Origin: Oscillospiraceae bacterium
GTDB lineage: Bacteria; Bacillota; Clostridia; Oscillospirales; Acutalibacteraceae
DNA: 64,000 bases
Direction of reading: 5' to 3'
NCBI GenBank assembly: GCA_015065925.1
Contig: SVPL01000002.1
Span: 1-64,000 of the forward strand
How positions within the stretch are numbered: position 1 is the stretch's first letter; each line of letters opens with the position of its first letter. The notes below the pieces were generated by a model. That model was not told the origin of the DNA. It searched no databases and saw only the letters and a list, made by a program, of their open reading frames with translations. Below are positions 62,046 through 64,000 of this stretch, one piece after another. The position numbers and the translations under genes were made by a program.

Positions 62046-63251
62046 TCACTCCGATAATATTTTTAATACCTTTACCTCGGCACAGCCGTTGGAAAATCTA
62101 ACATTAAGATTATCACCAATTAAAAGTTCTTCAGTAGTGGTAATAGGTTGATTATTTTTATAAATTACTGAATATCCACGCTCCATTACGCGTTTTGGAG
62201 CCAAATTCTCGATTACAGCTTCAACACTTTTAAACCTAATTTCATTGTTTTTCGTAATTAGAGTAAATGAGTTTTCAATTCTGTTGAACAATGTATTAAG
62301 CTTGTATTCAAAAGGTTCAAACAACATTTTTGGATAAGCAAAAAAACTTCTTGAAAGCACGCTATCTAACCAAAGTTGTTTTTCTAGAATAAATTTTTGC
62401 GTAAAACTTGTAATTTTTTTTGCAAAAAAATCTATTCTTTTTTGTAATTCTTCAGAAGAAGGCACCGCAAGTTCAGCGGCTGCAGATGGTGTTGGAGCGC
62501 GTAAATCAGCAACAAAATCACATATGGTAAAATCTATTTCGTGACCTACAGCAGATATAATTGGTACGGGAGAACAAGAAACTGTCCTTGCTAATTCTTC
62601 ATCATTAAAACAAGAAAGATCCTCGGCGCTTCCCCCACCTCTGCCTATAATAATTAAATCCAAATCGGTTCTTAAATAAGCCTTTTTTAAAGCGTTAATA
62701 ATTTCTTTGGGTGCTGACATTCCTTGGACTAATGTGGGAAAAAGAATAATATCACATAAAGAATATCGACGACTGGTTATATGCAAAATATCTTGAAAAG
62801 CGGCACCATTTTTAGCTGTGATAACACCAATTTTTTGTGGAAATAGGGGTAAAGGACGCTTTTTAGAAGCATCAAAAAGGCCTTCGCTTTCTAATTTTCG
62901 CTTTATTCTTTCAAACTCTGCCGCAATATCACCATCACCGAATACACGCATAGTTTCAGCGTAAAATTGGAATTGACCATCGCGCTCATACAAAGAAACG
63001 TACCCTCGGCAAACGACCTTTATACCATCTCTGGGTTTAAAATCAACATATAAAGTATTACCTTTAAACATAACACTTTTAACAGAAGCGTCATTATCCT
63101 TTAATGTAAAATACCAATGCCCACTACTAAAATTACTTTTAAAACCTGAAATTTCTCCCTCTAAAGTAATAGAGGCAAGATTAGCGTCCCCTTCTAACAA
63201 AGAACGAACATAAGTATTAAGTTGTTTCACAGTTAGATTAATAGGTTGCAT
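62046..63251 (-). CDS. xseA: Exonuclease VII large subunit
   Basis: The 401-residue protein has an N-terminal OB-fold (about 1-105; GEISGFKSNFSSGHWYFTLKD), then the nuclease domain with GVITAKNGAAFQDIL (about 143) and IIGRGGGSAEDLSCFNDE (about 195-212). AVGHEIDFTICDFVADLRAPTPSAAAE lies around 232-258 (read in two parts). Exonuclease VII degrades single-stranded DNA from both ends. The gene lies 3 bp after the TsaD-like gene. Confidence 0.95.
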   Translation of the reverse strand: MQPINLTVKQLNTYVRSLLEGDANLASITLEGEISGFKSNFSSGHWYFTLKDNDASVKSVMFKGNTLYVDFKPRDGIKVVCRGYVSLYERDGQFQFYAETMRVFGDGDIAAEFERIKRKLESEGLFDASKKRPLPLFPQKIGVITAKNGAAFQDILHITSRRYSLCDIILFPTLVQGMSAPKEIINALKKAYLRTDLDLIIIGRGGGSAEDLSCFNDEELARTVSCSPVPIISAVGHEIDFTICDFVADLRAPTPSAAAELAVPSSEELQKRIDFFAKKITSFTQKFILEKQLWLDSVLSRSFFAYPKMLFEPFEYKLNTLFNRIENSFTLITKNNEIRFKSVEAVIENLAPKRVMERGYSVIYKNNQPITTTEELLIGDNLNVRFSNGCAEVKVLKILSE

Positions 63252-63254
63252 ACA

Positions 63255-64000
63255 TTATATCTCCAAACTTAATTTAGCAAGTAAAGCAATGCCAACTGCG
63301 TTATCTCCAGAAAGCTCTATTGAAGCAAAATCAGCCTCAGTAACTTCGAGCAACTTATTTTTTATAATATTATTTGCCATTACACCGCCGGAATAAACTA
63401 TGGGATAATTGCCATACTCCTCTTTAATCTTTAGAGTCATTTTACAAAGCGTTTCTGCTGCAAAAGAAATGGTATAAGCGGCAATATTCTCGGAAGTTTC
63501 ACCGGATTTAATCATATTATCGCAAATATTTTCAACACCCGATAACGCACAGTCAAAGCCCTTGATACAAGGCTTTACTTTTTTAGTCACTTCTCCGTTT
63601 AAAGCAAGTTTTTCAAGCTGCTCACCACAAGGAAAGGCTAATCCTAATTTAACCCCTACTCTATCAATCACTTGACCTAAATGTAAATCTAAGGTTTTTG
63701 CAATAATTTTAACATTAAATCCAATTTCAGAAGGAGATACTAACAAAACCTCTGTAGTACCACCCGAAATATGGAAAGCAATAAACCTTTGATTTAAAAG
63801 ATCTAATCTACCCGATGATAGCAAAGCTGCTGCAATATGTCCCTCTTGATGTGAAAATTTAAAAACAGGTACTTTGAGTGCTGAGGATAAAATCTCAGCA
63901 TAGCCCACACCTGTTAAAAAGCAAGGCATATAACTGTCTTCAAGCCGTCTTGGACGCTCTGAAACACCAATGCAAGAAATTTTTGATGTATCGATATCAT
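63255..64000 (-). CDS. TsaD/Gcp-like protein, C-terminal part (window edge)
   Basis: The frame stays open to the right edge, reading DIDTSKISCIGVSERPRR and then EDSYMPCFLTGVGYAE before the FSHQEGHIAAAL motif (the HxEGH-like metal site) and HISGGTTEVLLV. The HSP70/actin-like fold continues to GGVMANNIIKNKL and DNAVGIALLA. It resembles TsaD (tRNA threonylcarbamoyladenosine synthesis), but SGGTTE replaces the usual SGGHTQ. In several Clostridia a second TsaD-like paralogue sits beside xseA, and this fits that better than the housekeeping tsaD (from memory of the family). The N-terminus lies outside the window. Confidence 0.75.
   Translation of the reverse strand, partial: DIDTSKISCIGVSERPRRLEDSYMPCFLTGVGYAEILSSALKVPVFKFSHQEGHIAAALLSSGRLDLLNQRFIAFHISGGTTEVLLVSPSEIGFNVKIIAKTLDLHLGQVIDRVGVKLGLAFPCGEQLEKLALNGEVTKKVKPCIKGFDCALSGVENICDNMIKSGETSENIAAYTISFAAETLCKMTLKIKEEYGNYPIVYSGGVMANNIIKNKLLEVTEADFASIELSGDNAVGIALLAKLSLEI

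Overview
The window is an AT-rich chromosomal segment of a spore-forming member of the Clostridia, most like an uncultured gut Oscillospirales/Ruminococcaceae-type bacterium. The grounds are gene content and order: spo0A, a 27-codon spoVM, HemZ, a group II ECF transporter module, ruvCAB, and the Gram-positive block xseA-xseB-ispA-dxs-tlyA-nadK-argR-recN. Coding density is high. No stretch above 300 bp lacks a gene; the longest gaps are 9128-9380 and 29305-29549. I see no insertion sequence, prophage, CRISPR array or rRNA. The only tRNA is tRNA-Ala(GGC).

Layout. 1-3.1 kb: nagA (cut by the left edge) diverges from maf and a GH3 beta-glucosidase. 3.1-9.1 kb: spo0A, an SOS-type dinB, and a response regulator, histidine kinase and membrane HtrA protease operon. 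9.4-17.0 kb (+): alpha/beta hydrolase, membrane-domain MurF, Ddl, a cation efflux protein and two FAD oxidoreductases. 17.1-29.3 kb (-): one long operon from ruvC, through ruvA, ruvB, glmM, an RNA methyltransferase, ecfA1-ecfA2-ecfT, truA, a beta-propeller membrane protein and cvpA, to a zinc-finger ClpE-like ATPase. 29.5-29.8 kb: a monocistronic membrane microprotein with its own consensus promoter and terminator. 29.8-32.5 kb: kdgK-eda with a divergent AraC regulator. 32.6-36.1 kb: a PfoR-like permease with a beta-lactamase-fold hydrolase, then ruvX with a histidine phosphatase. 36.1-39.3 kb: spoVM preceded by a 48-residue membrane peptide, a DMT exporter, an esterase and cysK. 39.4-47.6 kb (-): recJ-relA-dtd-MBL hydrolase-hemZ-nucleoside kinase-cysteine cluster protein. 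47.7-51.8 kb: tRNA-Ala, then a second aldolase + dehydrogenase + AraC + M20 peptidase group. 51.8-64 kb (-): a TsaD-like gene, exonuclease VII, isoprenoid genes, tlyA, nadK, argR, recN, tyrS and a GH2 glycosidase.

How the genes work together. The core blocks serve DNA repair (ruvCAB, ruvX, recJ, recN, exonuclease VII, Pol IV), envelope precursor supply (glmM, murF, ddl, dxs, ispA), stringent response and translation quality control (relA, dtd, tyrS). Accessory parts point to plant- or mucin-sugar use: GlcNAc-6-P deacetylase, GH3, GH2, and the 2-keto-3-deoxygluconate route (kdgK, eda).

The most interesting non-obvious signals are regulatory. Both AraC loci share one layout: a strong regulator promoter, an overlapping opposite-strand promoter with a weak -35 box for the target operon, and a direct repeat with an exact 21-bp period in the intergenic space. 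I found no clear new defence or mobile system. The best candidates for undescribed biology are the two small membrane proteins (29550-29774 and 36276-36422) and the second aldolase/dehydrogenase cassette.
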